Shown piece after piece: positions 23,968 through 31,927 of a stretch of DNA of 64,000 bases. The stretch's first letter is position 1. Each line of letters opens with the position of its first letter. The notes under the pieces are model-generated. The model was not told the DNA's origin, did no database searches, and saw only the letters and a program-made list of their open reading frames with translations. Made by a program: the position numbers and the translations under genes. This DNA is from Rhizobium sp. LC145 (GTDB taxonomy: Bacteria; Pseudomonadota; Alphaproteobacteria; Rhizobiales; Rhizobiaceae): NCBI RefSeq assembly GCF_001005825.1, contig NZ_LBHV01000013.1, positions 58,382 to 122,381 of the forward strand. Direction: 5' to 3'.

Positions 23968-25392
23968 ATGACGAAGAACAGCTATTCTCCCATCCATATC
24001 ATCGGCGGAGGCCTTGCCGGCTCGGAAGCTGCCTGGCAGGTGGCCGAGGCCGGAGTCCCGGTCGTCCTGCACGAAATGCGCGGCGTGCGCGGCACCGATG
24101 CCCACAAGACCGACGGGCTTGCCGAGCTTGTCTGCTCCAACTCCTTCCGCTCCGACGATGCGACCGCGAACGCCGTCGGCGTCATCCATGCAGAAATGCG
24201 GCTGGCCGGCTCGCTGATCATGGCGTCGGCCGACCGGAACCAGGTGCCGGCCGGCGGCGCGCTGGCCGTGGACCGCGACGGCTTTTCCGATGCGGTGACG
24301 GAGGCGATCGAGAAGCATCCGCTGATCACCGTGGTCCGCGAGGAGATCGTGGGGTTGCCGCCGAAGGAATGGGATCTTGCGGTCATCGCCACCGGCCCGC
24401 TCACCTCGCCTGCCCTGGCGGCGGCGATCCAGGCCGAGACCGGGGAGGACCAGCTCGCCTTTTTCGATGCGATCGCGCCGATCGTCCACCGCGATTCCAT
24501 CGATATGGACATCTGCTGGTACCAGTCGCGCTATGACAAGGTCGGGCCCGGCGGCACGGGCAAGGATTACATCAACTGCCCGCTGGACGAAGCGCAGTAC
24601 AACGCCTTCATCGACGCGCTGATCGCCGGCGATACCGTCGGCTTCAAGGAATGGGAAGGTACCCCCTATTTCGACGGCTGCCTGCCGATCGAGGTGATGG
24701 CCGAGCGCGGACGCGAGACGCTGCGGCACGGCCCGATGAAGCCCATGGGTCTGACGAATGCCCATAACCCTTCCGTCAAGCCCTATGCCGTCGTGCAGCT
24801 CCGCCAGGACAATGCGCTCGGCACGCTCTACAACATGGTCGGCTTTCAGACGAAGCTGAAATACGGCACCCAGGCGGAAATCTTCCGCATGATTCCGGGC
24901 CTGCAGAATGCCGAATTTGCAAGGCTCGGCGGCCTGCACCGCAACACCTACATCCATTCCCCCATCCTGCTCGACAAGACACTGACGCTGAAGAGCAGGC
25001 CCGGCTTGCGCTTTGCCGGTCAGATCACCGGCTGCGAAGGCTATGTGGAGAGTGCGGCGATCGGCCTTTTGGCCGGGCGTTTCGCAGCCAGCGAACGCAA
25101 GGGCGAAACACTTGCTTCTCCGCCGGTCACGACCGCCTTCGGTTCCCTGCTGGGTCACATCACCGGAGGACACCTGGTTTCCGACGACGAGCCGGGCAAG
25201 AGGTCCTTCCAGCCGATGAACATCAATTTCGGGCTTTTCCCGGAACTGCAGCCGGGATCGATCGTCAAGCCGGAAGGCGTGAAGCGCTTCCGCGGCAAGG
25301 ACAAGTCGATCATGAAGCGCCAGCTCCTCGCGGCCCGCGCGCTGCGGGACTGCGCCGCCTGGCTGGGACACGAGGTCCGCGCGGCGGGCTGA
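23968..25392 (+). CDS. trmFO: Methylenetetrahydrofolate-tRNA-(uracil-5-)-methyltransferase
   Basis: This 474-residue flavoprotein forms ribothymidine at position 54 of tRNA using methylenetetrahydrofolate. The FAD Rossmann motif IHIIGGGLAGSEAAWQVAEAG opens the protein. The diagnostic CSNSFRSDD, INCPLDEAQYNAF, MKPMGLTNAHNPSVKPYAVVQLRQDN and C-terminal GHITGGH / QPMNINFGLFP blocks follow in order. Length is normal, and this is the usual alternative to TrmA in alphaproteobacteria. Confidence 0.96.
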   Translation: MTKNSYSPIHIIGGGLAGSEAAWQVAEAGVPVVLHEMRGVRGTDAHKTDGLAELVCSNSFRSDDATANAVGVIHAEMRLAGSLIMASADRNQVPAGGALAVDRDGFSDAVTEAIEKHPLITVVREEIVGLPPKEWDLAVIATGPLTSPALAAAIQAETGEDQLAFFDAIAPIVHRDSIDMDICWYQSRYDKVGPGGTGKDYINCPLDEAQYNAFIDALIAGDTVGFKEWEGTPYFDGCLPIEVMAERGRETLRHGPMKPMGLTNAHNPSVKPYAVVQLRQDNALGTLYNMVGFQTKLKYGTQAEIFRMIPGLQNAEFARLGGLHRNTYIHSPILLDKTLTLKSRPGLRFAGQITGCEGYVESAAIGLLAGRFAASERKGETLASPPVTTAFGSLLGHITGGHLVSDDEPGKRSFQPMNINFGLFPELQPGSIVKPEGVKRFRGKDKSIMKRQLLAARALRDCAAWLGHEVRAAG

Positions 25393-25394
25393 GA

Positions 25395-25862
25395 TCAGGC
25401 GCGGTCGGCGGCCGGTTCCTGTTTTTCGGCCTCCCGGTCTTCAGGGCTCACGTAATTATCGAGCAGCCAGAGCGAGACTTCGGCTGCTTCCTGCTCGGTG
25501 GCGAAGACGTACTCGCCGTTCTGGCTGCGAACATCCAGGAAATCCACGGAAAAACCCTTGGGATTGCCGGAGGGCGTCACCCGCACGCGGCCGGGCTGGA
25601 TAACATGGCAGGCGTAGTGCTTGCGATGGTTACGCATGATCCCGGTCTTGCCGTCATAGAGCCGCACGAAAACCGCGCCGCCATCAGCCGTCACATGCAG
25701 GGCACGTATCGCCTCATTGGGAAAGGCCCGGCCGAATTCCAGTATCGCAAGGCCGGTGTCCTGGCTGCTTTCCGTTCTCTCCAGCCGTGCCATGCGCGAA
25801 GCATAGAGCGCCAAAAGCACGACCAATCCGAATACGATCGACCATACGACGACGGGACTCAC
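25395..25862 (-). CDS. Membrane-anchored conserved hypothetical protein
   Basis: This is a 155-residue protein with one N-terminal membrane helix (about 4-22, VVVWSIVFGLVVLLALYAS) and a soluble beta-rich domain (IRALHVTADGGAVFVRLYDGKTGIMR) ending in an acidic tail. I do not recognise a characterised family. GTG 25862 follows GGGAGGAG, which fixes the start. It ends 3 bp from the trmFO stop in convergent orientation. Confidence 0.75.
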   Translation of the reverse strand: MSPVVVWSIVFGLVVLLALYASRMARLERTESSQDTGLAILEFGRAFPNEAIRALHVTADGGAVFVRLYDGKTGIMRNHRKHYACHVIQPGRVRVTPSGNPKGFSVDFLDVRSQNGEYVFATEQEAAEVSLWLLDNYVSPEDREAEKQEPAADRA

Positions 25863-25939
25863 GGGCTCCTCCCTTAGAGAACGGCACTTTAGCGTCCGCC
25901 ATCATTTATCGCACGAGGCTTGCGCGAATGTGGTGTCTG

Positions 25940-26794
25940 TCAGAGTTTTTTCGCAACAATCGCCTTCAGGAGACGAAGCTGGCGCCGCCATTGCGGCTGC
26001 TGGAGGTTCGTTTCGAGCACCTTGGCACCCTCTCGGGCGGCCCGCCGAAGCGCCGGCTCCGCCAGCGCGACCGGCAGGAAGGCGGCGAAGACGGAGGCAG
26101 GAACCGGGCCGGCGCGCCGAGCCTTGGCAAGATGCTCCAACCCCAGACCGGCAAAAGCTTCTATCGCAGCGGAAATCTTCGCCTTCTCCTCGCCAAGAAG
26201 AAAGGCGTCCCGGTCGAGCCCGGTCGCAGCGAGTATATCGAGCGGCAGGTAGAGCTGCCCGCGGCGGCGATGGATCGGCATGAGCAGCAGCAGCCCCGCG
26301 ATCGCCTGCGCCACACCGGCATGTCCCGCCGCTTCGGCCGAACGCGCCGCATCGGCCGGTGACAGGATCAGACTTGCAAGCTGGATCAACGCAGAAGCGG
26401 TCTCGCCGGCATAGCCTTCCAGCGCGTTCCGATCTGTCAGCGGGTCGTCGTAGAGATCGAAGATCCGACCGTCGATCATGTCGATAAGCGTCTGGCGCGG
26501 CAGGCGGTGGGTCTCGATCGCCGAAAGCAGCCCTGCGGCTACTGGATTTGCCGAACTTTCGCCATGAGACGTGCCTTCGAGAAGATCGCGCCACCATTGC
26601 AGCCGGATTTCCCCCGGCAAGGGTTCGCGCGCCACGTCCCGCACCCGGGCGATCTCCGCATTGAAGGCATAGAGCGCGGCGAGAGCTCCACGCTTTTCCG
26701 TTGGAGACAGAAGGCAGGCAAGATAGCGGTCGCGATCGGTCTCGCGAAGCGTCGCAAGGCAGATATCGGCGTTGTCCGTGGCCGTGTCGGTCAC
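25940..26794 (-). CDS. Phytoene/squalene synthase-like protein (NDUFAF6 homologue)
   Basis: This roughly 284-residue all-alpha protein of the isoprenoid synthase superfamily contains ALYAFNAEIARVRDVAREPLPGEIRLQWWRD and DLYDDPLTDRNALEGYAGETASA. The first Asp-rich motif is degenerate (NAEIARVRD in place of DxxxD), so a prenyl-condensing activity is doubtful. This branch includes the mitochondrial complex I assembly factor NDUFAF6. The frame opens at TTG 26815, but GTG 26794 with GACGAGG five bases upstream is the better start. It is encoded immediately after an NDUFAF3 homologue, as in other alphaproteobacteria. Confidence 0.82.
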   Translation of the reverse strand: MTDTATDNADICLATLRETDRDRYLACLLSPTEKRGALAALYAFNAEIARVRDVAREPLPGEIRLQWWRDLLEGTSHGESSANPVAAGLLSAIETHRLPRQTLIDMIDGRIFDLYDDPLTDRNALEGYAGETASALIQLASLILSPADAARSAEAAGHAGVAQAIAGLLLLMPIHRRRGQLYLPLDILAATGLDRDAFLLGEEKAKISAAIEAFAGLGLEHLAKARRAGPVPASVFAAFLPVALAEPALRRAAREGAKVLETNLQQPQWRRQLRLLKAIVAKKL

Positions 26795-26804
26795 CGGCAC
26801 CTCG

Positions 26805-27191
26805 TCAGACGGCAATCAGGGCAGCGGCAACGGCGCGCGATTCCGACAGCATGATGTTGTAGGTCCTGACCGCAGCCCCCGTGCTCATGGGGTCCGATGC
26901 TATTCCACGTGCCTTCAGGGCCGCCTTGAGCGCCGCCGGAAGCGGCTTCAGGTTCTGTCCGGTGCCGACCAGAAGCACTTCGATCTCGCCGGCATCCGCC
27001 AACACCTTGCCGAAGGCGTCGACCGTCAGCGGCTCGCCCTCCTTGATATCCCAGCCATGAACGCCGGAAGGCAGGCAGAGCAACGAGCCCTTATGGGACA
27101 TATCGGCGAAGCGAAACCCGCCATTGCCATAGGCGTCGATCGGAGCGCGTCCGGGAAAATGGGCGTCCCGGATTTCGATGCCTCTCGCCAT
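26805..27191 (-). CDS. Mth938-like domain protein (NDUFAF3 homologue)
   Basis: This 128-residue single-domain protein (DUF498/Mth938 fold) contains IDAYGNGGFRFADMSHKGSLLCLPSGVHGWDI and EIEVLLVGTGQNLKPLPAALKAALKARGIASDPMSTGAAVRTYNIM, typical of the family. The human homologue NDUFAF3 assists complex I assembly, and in bacteria the gene is usually associated with secDF/yajC. Here it follows yajC with only a 93-bp gap. The bacterial function is unproven. Confidence 0.88.
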   Translation of the reverse strand: MARGIEIRDAHFPGRAPIDAYGNGGFRFADMSHKGSLLCLPSGVHGWDIKEGEPLTVDAFGKVLADAGEIEVLLVGTGQNLKPLPAALKAALKARGIASDPMSTGAAVRTYNIMLSESRAVAAALIAV

Positions 27192-27220
27192 GCCCTTAAG
27201 CCTTCTCGAAAAATCAGCTC

Positions 27221-27240
27221 AGAGCCGCCGCGGCGGCTCT
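27221..27240. repeat. 20-bp perfect palindrome in the yajC-Mth938 gap
   Basis: AGAGCCGCCG and CGGCGGCTCT are exact reverse complements with no spacer. On the minus strand it is followed after about 8 bases by TTTTT, so it may be a weak yajC terminator. It lies where secDF would normally be. Confidence 0.5.
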
Positions 27241-27284
27241 TGGAAAGGCGGGGCATGTCTTCCGCGACACGCCCGCCGCCATCA

Positions 27285-27641
27285 TCAGGAAGCAGCCGCT
27301 TCGGTCTTGACCGGCTCGCCCTTCACACGGACTTCCGCGATATAGGCGCGCACGGCGCGGACCTTGACGCCTTCGGCGATTTCAACTTCCAGCTCATTGT
27401 CGTCGACGACCTTGGTCACCTTGCCGGAAATACCGCCGCCGAGTACGACCTGGTCACCACGACGGATGGCGGAGAGCGTTTCCTGGCGCTTCTTCATCTG
27501 AGCGCGCTGCGGACGGATCAGGAAGAAGTACCAGACCACCATCAGCGGCGCGAACAGGAAAAGCATTTCGAGGCCGGAGCCAAACGCCGAGCCACCCGGG
27601 GCTGCGCCTTCGGCCTGGGCGAATGCTTCAGTAATGAACAT
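27285..27641 (-). CDS. yajC: Preprotein translocase subunit YajC
   Basis: This 118-residue single-span protein of the SecDF-YajC accessory complex has membrane helix EMLFLFAPLMVVWYFFLIRPQ followed by the conserved KKRQETLSAIRRGDQVVLGGGISGKV cytoplasmic domain. ATG 27641 has TGGAG at ideal spacing, whereas ATG 27653 would add four residues without a well-placed ribosome site. SecDF is not encoded next to it. Confidence 0.94.
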   Translation of the reverse strand: MFITEAFAQAEGAAPGGSAFGSGLEMLFLFAPLMVVWYFFLIRPQRAQMKKRQETLSAIRRGDQVVLGGGISGKVTKVVDDNELEVEIAEGVKVRAVRAYIAEVRVKGEPVKTEAAAS

Positions 27642-27841
27642 AGAGAACTCCATATGGTTGCCGGGTCCTCTCCTCGAGCCCCCGCTTCAAGCCGCCGGAA
27701 TATAGTTGCCATGGCCCGGAATGCAACAAAAACAGGTAGTCCGCAGTACCAAATCCACCTCTCTCAGACTTTCCGGTTGAAAACGTGCATGTTACCGCAG
27801 CAGCCACACGCCACAGGTCCCGTATGCCAGGAGATACGACG

Positions 27842-28714
27842 ATGAACGACGAGATGAATACGCTGCTGCTTGCCGAAGTCCGCCGGCTGGCGGATGCGCT
27901 CGAACGTCTCGCCGGCCCTCCTCCCGCCGTCAACGACTGGAACGCCGCCGACTGTTTCGTCTGGGTGCCTGCCAACCTGCGCCTGCAGCCGGTGCCCCGG
28001 CCGAACCGCGTGGCCTTGAAGCTCATCCGCGGCGTGGACCACGTGCGCGATATCCTGCACGAAAACACGCTACGCTTTGCGGAAGGCTTTGCCGCAAACA
28101 ACGTGCTCCTCTGGGGCGCCCGCGGCATGGGCAAGTCGTCCCTGGTAAAGGCCGTGCATGAGGATGTCCGCGCTGCGACCCGCGTGTCGCTGAAGCTTGT
28201 CGAGGTGCATCGCGAGGACATCTCCTCGCTGCCGGAACTTCTGGACATCCTGAAAGCCTCCGGCCACCGGGTCATCGTCTTTTGCGACGACCTTTCCTTC
28301 GATCATGACGACACGGCCTATAAGTCGCTGAAGGCGGCGCTCGACGGCGGCATCGAAGGCCGGCCGGACAATGTACTCTTCTACGCGACTTCGAACCGCC
28401 GGCATCTGCTGCCGCGCAACATGATCGAGAACGAACAATCGACGGCCATCAATCCCTCCGAAGCCGTGGAGGAAAAGGTATCGCTATCGGACCGCTTCGG
28501 CCTCTGGCTCGGTTTCCATAAATGCAGCCAGGATGATTATCTGACGATGATCGACGGCTACGCCGACCATTTCGAACTCGGTCTCGACCGCGAAACGCTG
28601 CACGCGCAAGCGCTCGAATGGGCAACGACCCGCGGCGGGCGATCCGGACGCGTCGCTTGGCAATATATCCAGGATCTGGCGGGCCGGCTCAGAAAGCCTC
28701 TGCCAAAAGATTGA
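27842..28714 (+). CDS. DUF815 family AAA-like ATPase
   Basis: This 290-residue cytoplasmic P-loop protein has Walker A GARGMGKSSLVKAV (about residues 94-107) and the Walker B-like VIVFCDDLSFDHDD, followed by ATSNRRHLLPRNMIEN, a sensor-1-type segment. A C-terminal small helical domain ends in RSGRVAWQYIQDLAGRL. The arrangement is that of DUF815 ATPases, whose role is undetermined. AGGAGATACGACG precedes the ATG. It is divergent from yajC and separated from nlpD by a shared terminator. Confidence 0.87.
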   Translation: MNDEMNTLLLAEVRRLADALERLAGPPPAVNDWNAADCFVWVPANLRLQPVPRPNRVALKLIRGVDHVRDILHENTLRFAEGFAANNVLLWGARGMGKSSLVKAVHEDVRAATRVSLKLVEVHREDISSLPELLDILKASGHRVIVFCDDLSFDHDDTAYKSLKAALDGGIEGRPDNVLFYATSNRRHLLPRNMIENEQSTAINPSEAVEEKVSLSDRFGLWLGFHKCSQDDYLTMIDGYADHFELGLDRETLHAQALEWATTRGGRSGRVAWQYIQDLAGRLRKPLPKD

Positions 28715-28725
28715 ACCTAACGCGA

Positions 28726-28750
28726 AAAAGCCCGGCAATGCCGGGCTTTT
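28726..28750. terminator. Bidirectional terminator (DUF815 gene / nlpD)
   Basis: AAAAGCCCGGC-AAT-GCCGGGCTTTT is an 11-bp perfect stem, with A and T runs usable in both directions. Confidence 0.88.
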
Positions 28751-28776
28751 CCTCCGTCCCCTTGAAACGCACTACA

Positions 28777-30357
28777 TTATTCAAGGAAGCTGATCGGGTT
28801 GACCGGGGTCGCGTCCTTGCGGACTTCGAAGTGAACCTGCGGGCGCTTGGCGTCGCCGCTCATGCCGGATGCTGCGATCGTCTGGCCGCGGGTCACCTTC
28901 TGGCCGCGGCTCACGTTGAGATTGCCGGCATGGCCATAAACCGTGACCTTGCCGTCGTCATGGCGCACCAGAACCGTGTTGCCGAGCTGTTTCAAGCCAT
29001 TGCCGGCATAGATGACGACGCCGTTTTCGGCGGCCTTGATCGGCGTACCTTCCGGAACCGAGATATCGATACCGTCGTTGCGGCTGCCGTTGACGTTTTG
29101 GCCGAAGCCCGCGACGACCGCGCCGCTGACCGGCCAGCGATACTTGCCGATGCCCGTGGATGACGGTGCGGCGGCGGTTATGTCGGACTTCGTCGTGACG
29201 TCCGAAATCGAGGCGGTCTCGACCGGCGCTTTTGCCTCGGCGGGGGTCTGGGCTGCCTGAACAGGAGCCTCGGCGGCCTTCGGCATCGCCGCCGGCTTCT
29301 CCGCGGCGTTCTGCGGAATGGAGGCCGTCCTGACGGGTTCATTGGAGGCGGAACCCGCACCCGGCATCCGCAGCGTCTGACCCACGCGGATGCTTTCCGC
29401 GCTGAGGCCGTTGGCAGCCTTGAGATCGGCAACCGACACGCCGGTCTCGCGGGCAATCTTGTTGAGCGAATCTCCGGGCTTCACCACATAGCCGCCCGTC
29501 GGCGGAACCGGCTTGCCGCCGGAAGGCGGCGTCAGCTTGGCGGCCTCACCCTGAAGCTTGTCGCGAGCGGCCCCACTCGGCAGCACGGCAACCTTCTGCT
29601 CCTGCTGCTGGGCCGGCGCAGGCGCCTTGTTCTGCAGGTCGATATCGGCGGCAGCCGTCTTCGCCGAATTGCGGGCGGGACCGAAAGTCGGAATGGTGAC
29701 GATCTGGCCGGGCGCCAGCTTGCCGCCGTTGGCTTTCAGAATTTCCTTTTCCGGGACACCATAGCGCGAGGCGAGTGTCGCCGAAGTTTCGCCGGGACGC
29801 AGGGTTACCTGCGGAGCGTTGACCGTCGACCAGCCGGACATTGGCCTGGTCGCGCCGGTGGCGATCGCATCCGGCGGCTGGCGAGGCGCGGCAGCATTGG
29901 AGACACCCTCCTGTCCGCCGGGGAACGGCTGACCGAGCGCTTCACGCCGCTCAGCCGGCGCAGCATCGCGGGCGGAGGCTACAGGCGAAGGAGCGGCGAG
30001 TTCCGTGCGCTGTACGGCAACCGGAGCGGATGCCACACGTGCCGGCGAAGCGTTGTAGCCGCCGGAGTTCGGATAAGCCTGACCATAACCCGGAGAAGGC
30101 GAACCATAACCGCCCTGCGGAGCAGCTGACGCCATCGCGCCACCGGTGTTGACGTCACCGCGCGGGACCGGCACCTCGCCATGGGCTCCTGCGCCGTTGC
30201 GCTGGATCGACGCGGTGGTGATCTGGTCCGAATTGGAAAAGACCCCGGCAAAGCGCGACGCATCCGAACTGCATCCGGCCGCCGTGCTGGCCAACAGCGC
30301 AGCCACCGCAAGCTTCGCTGTAGATTTTCCGATTCTTTGGGAACCCTTCATACGCAT
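28777..30357 (-). CDS. nlpD: LysM/M23 lipoprotein, NlpD/DipM-like amidase activator
   Basis: This 526-residue protein has a lipoprotein signal (lipobox LASTAAGC near the start) and a long Ala/Pro/Gly-rich linker. Two LysM peptidoglycan-binding modules follow (LRPGETSATLASRYGV...; VVKPGDSLNKIARETGV...), then a C-terminal LytM domain (NDGIDISVPEGTPIKAAENG ... VHFEVRKDATPVNPISFL). The first zinc ligand His of active M23 peptidases is Asn here, as in NlpD, so it probably activates an AmiC-type amidase at division rather than cutting peptidoglycan itself. I use ATG 30357; further upstream starts lack conservation. It lies in the classic surE-pcm-nlpD order. Confidence 0.88.
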   Translation of the reverse strand: MRMKGSQRIGKSTAKLAVAALLASTAAGCSSDASRFAGVFSNSDQITTASIQRNGAGAHGEVPVPRGDVNTGGAMASAAPQGGYGSPSPGYGQAYPNSGGYNASPARVASAPVAVQRTELAAPSPVASARDAAPAERREALGQPFPGGQEGVSNAAAPRQPPDAIATGATRPMSGWSTVNAPQVTLRPGETSATLASRYGVPEKEILKANGGKLAPGQIVTIPTFGPARNSAKTAAADIDLQNKAPAPAQQQEQKVAVLPSGAARDKLQGEAAKLTPPSGGKPVPPTGGYVVKPGDSLNKIARETGVSVADLKAANGLSAESIRVGQTLRMPGAGSASNEPVRTASIPQNAAEKPAAMPKAAEAPVQAAQTPAEAKAPVETASISDVTTKSDITAAAPSSTGIGKYRWPVSGAVVAGFGQNVNGSRNDGIDISVPEGTPIKAAENGVVIYAGNGLKQLGNTVLVRHDDGKVTVYGHAGNLNVSRGQKVTRGQTIAASGMSGDAKRPQVHFEVRKDATPVNPISFLE

Positions 30358-30506
30358 GACTCGACCTACACATGACGCTACCATCTTGTGGGCGATTAAA
30401 GCGCGTTAGTCTTACCGGCCGGTTAAAGCGAAGGGATTGCAGAGAAATTTTTGGCAAATTGATAACCATGACACCGGACGAGCCGTACCGTCATGGCACG
30501 AAAGCC

Positions 30507-31160
30507 CTACATGGCAGCGGCTATGTGGGGCACGAGCGGAAGATAGGGCACGGGGAAAAGGTCTTCCCGCTCGAAGCGGCTGCCCATCTTGGTCAGGCGC
30601 ACCATGAGGCAGTTTTCCTCATCGACCATCAGCGGCGCGATCATCGAACCGCCATGCGTGAGCTGGTCGGCATAGAATCGCGGCATCGCGGTAAATGCGC
30701 CCGTCACGAGAATGCGGTCGAATGTCCCCTCGCCCGGCATGCCGTTCACCCCGTCCGCCTGGCGAATAACCACATTGCGCAAGCCCAGCGCATCCATGCG
30801 GGCCTGTGCGCCGGTGACGAGCGTGCGGTAACGATCGACCGTCAGCACTCGCTCGGCGCGCCTGCCCATGACCGCAGCCGTGAAGCCGCTGCCGGTGCCG
30901 ATTTCGAGTACGCGATGGCCGGGCTTGACCTGCAGATGATAGAGCAGTCTGACGGCGAGATCGGCGCCTTCCATGAAGGCTCCGCAATCGATCGGAATGG
31001 AGCGGCTGGAATAGGCTTCCTCGGCGAGCGTGGGAGGAACGAACTGCGAGCGCGGCGTCTGTTCGACGGCCGTCAGAAGATCGAGGTCGGAGATACCTTC
31101 CGCCCGGAGCCGCAGCACCAGCGCTGCAAAACCCTCTTTCTCGACCATTCCCGATTTCAA
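30507..31160 (-). CDS. pcm: Protein-L-isoaspartate O-methyltransferase
   Basis: This 217-residue SAM-dependent repair enzyme methylates isoaspartyl residues. It contains the PCMT segments VPPTLAEEAYSSRSIPIDCG, VLEIGTGSGFTAAVMGRRAERVLTVDRY and FDRILVTGAF. The start overlaps the surE stop by four bases. A second PCMT-fold gene is at 53458-54111. Confidence 0.93.
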   Translation of the reverse strand: MKSGMVEKEGFAALVLRLRAEGISDLDLLTAVEQTPRSQFVPPTLAEEAYSSRSIPIDCGAFMEGADLAVRLLYHLQVKPGHRVLEIGTGSGFTAAVMGRRAERVLTVDRYRTLVTGAQARMDALGLRNVVIRQADGVNGMPGEGTFDRILVTGAFTAMPRFYADQLTHGGSMIAPLMVDEENCLMVRLTKMGSRFEREDLFPVPYLPLVPHIAAAM

Positions 31161-31927
31161 CCGGCAACTCCGAATCCAAGTGCCTGAGCCACCCGATCCT
31201 GCACGGAATGGTCCGTAAGGTCCAGCTTAAGCGGCGTCACCGAGATTTTCCCCTCTTTCAGCGCATGGATATCGGTGCCTTCGCGGAAATGCCCCTGCCG
31301 CTCGCCGAATCGCAGCCAGTAATAGGGCAGCCCCCGTCCATCGTTGCGGGCATCTATGGTGAGGCCGAAATCCAGCTTGCCCTGCGAGGTGACCTGAACG
31401 CCCTGAACGTCCTTCGGTTCGCAGTTCGGGAAATTGAGGTTCAGGAAGGTGCCGTCCGGCAGGTCCAGTTCGCTCAGCTTGCGGATGAGGTCCGGCGCGT
31501 ATGATTCGGCAACCTCCCAGGGCGCAACGCGGCCGTTCTCGCGGCGCACGGCCTGGCTCAGCGCAAAGGAGCGCACTCCCTGGAGCGTACCTTCTATGGC
31601 GCCTGCGATCGTGCCGGAATAGGTGACGTCGTCGGCCATGTTCGCGCCGTCATTGACGCCCGAAAGCACGAGGTCCGGCTTTTCCGGCAGGATCTCGCGG
31701 ATGCCCATGATGACGCAATCGGTCGGCGTGCCGCGCAGCGCGAAATGCTTCTCGCCCACCTTGCGCAGCCGGAGCGGTTCGGAAAGCGTCAAGGAGTGGG
31801 CAAGCCCGCTCTGGTCGGTCTCCGGCGCGACGATCCAGACGTCATCGGAGAGTTTGCGGGCGATGCGTTCGAGAACCGCCAACCCTTCGGCATGAATGCC
31901 ATCATCATTGGTCAGAAGAATACGCAT
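31157..31927 (-). CDS. surE: 5'/3'-nucleotidase SurE
   Basis: This 256-residue metal-dependent nucleoside monophosphatase opens with MRILLTNDDGIHAEGLAVLE (Asp-Asp metal ligands), followed by the SGVNDGANMADDVTYSGTIAGA motif and a C-terminal GTDIHALKEGKISVTPLKLDLTD segment. It shares one base with serS (TGATG) and four with pcm, indicating a tightly coupled stress-survival and repair operon. Confidence 0.96.
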   Translation of the reverse strand: MRILLTNDDGIHAEGLAVLERIARKLSDDVWIVAPETDQSGLAHSLTLSEPLRLRKVGEKHFALRGTPTDCVIMGIREILPEKPDLVLSGVNDGANMADDVTYSGTIAGAIEGTLQGVRSFALSQAVRRENGRVAPWEVAESYAPDLIRKLSELDLPDGTFLNLNFPNCEPKDVQGVQVTSQGKLDFGLTIDARNDGRGLPYYWLRFGERQGHFREGTDIHALKEGKISVTPLKLDLTDHSVQDRVAQALGFGVAG

